Below, one piece after another: positions 61,095 through 64,000 of a stretch of 64,000 nucleotides of DNA. The position numbers and the translations under genes were made by a program. The notes under the pieces are model-generated. The model did not search any database and was not told the DNA's origin. It saw nothing but the letters and a program-made list of their open reading frames with translations. Source of the DNA: Mantis religiosa (lineage: Eukaryota > Arthropoda > Insecta > Mantodea > Mantidae); contig CM060947.1 in assembly GCA_030765055.1 (NCBI GenBank), positions 220,998,513 to 221,062,512 of the forward strand, in the 5' to 3' direction. Each line of letters opens with the position of its first letter. Position 1 is the stretch's first letter.

Positions 61095-61375
61095 GTGGAC
61101 TTACCCTGGGATACAACAGCGGCTCTCATGCTGAGGGTCAAAGTTTGATTCCCGGCACTGGGGTGTCGATTTTAAGTCGGGCCTATCCGCGCCTTCAGCT
61201 CTGTCTAGCTCATGTGAAGCGTCTCCTATTCCCAACATGGTTCGTAGTTGGTCCCCTTGTCTCACCGTCTTCTTCACTATCACCCTATCATTGGAGGTAA
61301 TGGACACCACCCTCTGGGCCCTCGTGGTGGGGCGATGTTACCCCGAAGGCTGTAGTTGCCATATGGACTACTGGT
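61095..61375 (+). repeat. tRNA-derived SINE, family 3
   Basis: Plus strand, second copy of 5628-5965. Box B 'GGTCAAAGTTTGATTCCCGG' is mutated, the body 'TGTCGATTTTAAGTCGGGCC' matches the first copy, and the CACTATCACCCTATCAT, GGAGGTAATGGACACCACC and GTTACCCCGAAGGCTG blocks follow. Confidence 0.8.
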
Positions 61376-62349
61376 GCACATACATATACATTTTATCTGG
61401 TCTAAATTGCATGCTTTAAAGCAAGCTACATTTTTGTCTACCTTTTACAGTTTACCAGCCAAAATAATTTGGACCTTCAGAGGACCTTCCACAAAGTTCA
61501 AGTACACACTTTGTTTGCCATTCAATTATATTGGAATCAATTGTTTTTTAAGTTGCGTGTTAAAATTTTATGTGTAGAAGATTTGCATTTAATTAATTTT
61601 GTGGTTTAACTTATTAATATTACATTTTTCTGTATCGAGCGATGATTAGTTTCCGTACATGTACCTGATTCTTAGCCATTCAAATTTTATTTGTCACAGT
61701 CCATAAAACTCTAATCTCAATATCATGAACTCGAATTGATGCATTCTTTTACAATCAATATGCTAAAATAGTGACCCAATTTTTTTCGTAAATAATAATT
61801 TACCTTAGCAACACTTATTAAACATTATTACACACAAAATCTTTGTTTATACATCTCGTACACTTCTACACCCGTGACTGTCAAACTTCTTTTCCTCAAC
61901 GCCCCTTTCCCCAGAGTATTGTTCTTCCGTTTCCTTAGAAACCGTTGGTTTTCACACACATTAAACATCTATAGCTTACAATATATTTTATCTTTCACTC
62001 ACAGATTATACACTCACATTTTCCCAATACTAACATTTCAGCACTTTTTTTTAAATTGCAACTCTTTATCAACACTGTATAGGTAAAATAGTATAATACA
62101 TATCACGAAATCTATAACAATGATTATGTTCGGGGCCACACAAAAGCAACTGTTTCAATCTTTAACATACGCTTTTAAATCAAAATTGCTAGAAGAACTT
62201 TTAAACAATTCAATTGTTTCACAAAAATGTTTCAATAGAGAGTAGTTCAGGTCAGGAAGATCTGACCTAAGGTCTTAATGTTGTAGCTTTGGAACATATT
62301 AAGTTAAATGCAGAGGATCTACCCAAAAGTCCAAAGTCCATAAAGTCCA
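61376..62349. other. AT-rich non-coding stretch
   Basis: Nothing recognised. Confidence 0.55.
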
Positions 62350-62815
62350 AGGACCCTTGCCTACTTCAACCCGGGAGCGATGGATCACTCCGGGGCTCTT
62401 TCCATAGGGCAATACCTGATTTCTTAAAAAGCCCCTCCGTTGACAACAACGACAAGACGGGATGAAAGTGGATACGCCACTTACGCGCGTCAACACCGCA
62501 GGGAAGATTACTGAAGAAGTCGGTGGGGACGCCTGGTGATCTAGCACACCTTATACTAGCTCTGCAGGCTAGTACCCGGGACTTATGAGGCAAAGCTCTA
62601 CACCTTCCGGGCGGCCGTAGCCTGGCCGGAGATACCAAATTCCCCGTGGGTGTCGGGAACACAGTACCCCCTCGAGTCCAACCCAATCCGAACAACTCCC
62701 CGACGAGAGGGGCTCGGCAGTTCGGTCCGAGGTTCTTCTAGTAACGTCAGAGGTAACACGAGTGCTAAGGGTCAGCTGCGCTCGCACTAAAGTAGCTGAA
62801 GGGGACGGATCCCCT
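62350..62815 (-). repeat. GC-rich interspersed repeat, copy 2
   Basis: Minus-strand copy of 43548-44050 with the same blocks in the same order. The two differ by many substitutions and a few small indels (roughly 80-85 percent identity by eye). Confidence 0.72.
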
Positions 62816-63963
62816 AGAACATATACAAAATAAGTGACACGCTTGTTATTTGTGAGCTTCATTTGTTTTTGTTCTGTTGACACTGCACATATAAACGTAT
62901 AAAACGTATGTTTGCTTCTCCCGAAAATCTGGTTTTATGCAGTCGCATGGCTTAGTTAAGTGTTATAGACAAACATAACTCATTTAGAGATTTAACACAC
63001 ATAAGGCTCTACCCTAGGCAACCATAAGGGTAAACGAACGGATTTGCATTATTAAGGATTTAATATAGCCAAACTAAAATCGTGCTAGATTTAGGTCTCA
63101 TAGGCGACTGAAAATTCTCTACTTTACATAAGTAGTAGAGGAAATTAAAGTGTTACACTACTAAGGACTTTATACAGACACTTCAACTCTTGCTGCAGAT
63201 AAAACCGGACAGTTATCACAAATCTTCCGTTTACCACTGCCGGAAAAATTTGATAGAGCAGATTGCGAAGACTGCTCCAAAATGAAAGATCCAGAAATCT
63301 TGTCGCATCCAGCCAACCGTTTAACGTCCCTAGGGTAGGGAACACGTGTTCTTGACGCCTTAGGGCAATAAACGTCGAGAGAGTAACGTACGGGGCAAGT
63401 CTTCCATAAAGTGTAAGATCGCGTCATCCGTTGCAAAGTACGAGATTTCGGGAAGGGCTGAGATGTAATCTTGAGGAAAACCGGGAGTTCTGCAATTAAA
63501 AGCGAATATTCTTGGGCCGAAGAGAAATGGCCTAGGACAAATGGTCCAGGGGGAATGCTTTTTGTGCAGAGTTTCCCTTCACGTTATTATGAGTAATGTG
63601 CCAGAAGATTCTTGAACAAATGCCAGACTACAGCGGTTTTTACAACTTGCACTAACAATCTTTTCAAATGAGGATACATGGGTCTAACTTAGCATATGAA
63701 TATCTCAACAACAGTAGGCATCGGTTGCTTCATTTACTGAACTTAAGTCCTGTATTAATGTCCTATTAAATTTTGTTTATTACTTATCCTACAACCCATA
63801 TTTCGTGGGATTTACAAACTAAACTTAGAGGGAAACAGCAAATAATATCCACGAGCTTTTTCCACCCATTATTGTCTAAATTTATAAATATCCTGCAAAG
63901 CTGTCCAATATAAAGATAAAGGTTTATATGTCTGTCTCCATGCTGTACGTAGGCATCTTCATG

Positions 63964-63971
<8 letters not shown>
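62816..63971. other. AT-rich non-coding stretch
   Basis: No gene recognised. Confidence 0.55.

Positions 63972-63997
<26 letters not shown>
63972..63997. repeat. Poly-A run at the window edge
   Basis: 26 consecutive A residues. It could be the tail of a retroposed element that enters from the left, but no element body is recognisable next to it. Confidence 0.9.
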
Positions 63998-63998
<1 letters not shown>

Positions 63999-64000
63999 GA

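Overview
This is eukaryotic, AT-rich, gene-poor DNA, almost certainly from an insect with a large, transposon-filled genome. A hemimetabolous (cockroach, termite or stick-insect type) genome is my guess; the species cannot be read from the window. Support for an insect: two exons of a beaten path (Beat) immunoglobulin protein, an arthropod axon-guidance family, together with tRNA-derived SINEs, mariner, hAT and pogo-like DNA transposons, and Jockey-like and R1-like non-LTR elements. There are no operons, bacterial genes, CRISPR arrays or intact rRNA genes.

The only host gene I can support lies on the minus strand. One exon at 58935-59146 and one at 37489-37624 encode the two halves of a single Ig V-type domain. 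Splice sites are canonical and the phases are compatible (phase 0 at the shared junction). They are separated by a 21.3 kb intron. The signal-peptide exon should lie above 59146 and the exons for the rest of the protein below 37489, but I found neither here, so most of the window is probably intron of this gene.

Everything else recognisable is mobile or simple-sequence DNA, layered in several rounds. Region 1-12 kb carries tRNA-derived SINEs of several families, including a tandem pair at 4 kb. Region 18-20.9 kb is a LINE (minus) broken by a 212-bp foldback element with a 7-bp target duplication and by a hAT element. Region 23-27.4 kb holds a Mutator-like fragment and a DDE element whose two ends are separated by a microsatellite, a Jockey-like LINE, a SINE and a damaged mariner. 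Region 29.5-38.3 kb holds R1-like and Jockey-like remnants.

Inside the 21 kb intron are a 276-bp MITE, a 1.29-kb pogo-like element with a PHD-like finger, a GC-rich repeat, a nearly identical 316-bp tandem duplication, a LINE ending in a GAA microsatellite, a 580-bp polypurine tract, a second damaged mariner and an 851-bp TIR element. Upstream of the first Beat exon are a third mariner, two SINEs and a second copy of the GC-rich repeat. No transposon appears able to encode an intact transposase or reverse transcriptase. I see no convincing new biological system; the most distinctive items are the foldback element, the pogo-like element with repeated subterminal motifs, and the nested insertion histories.
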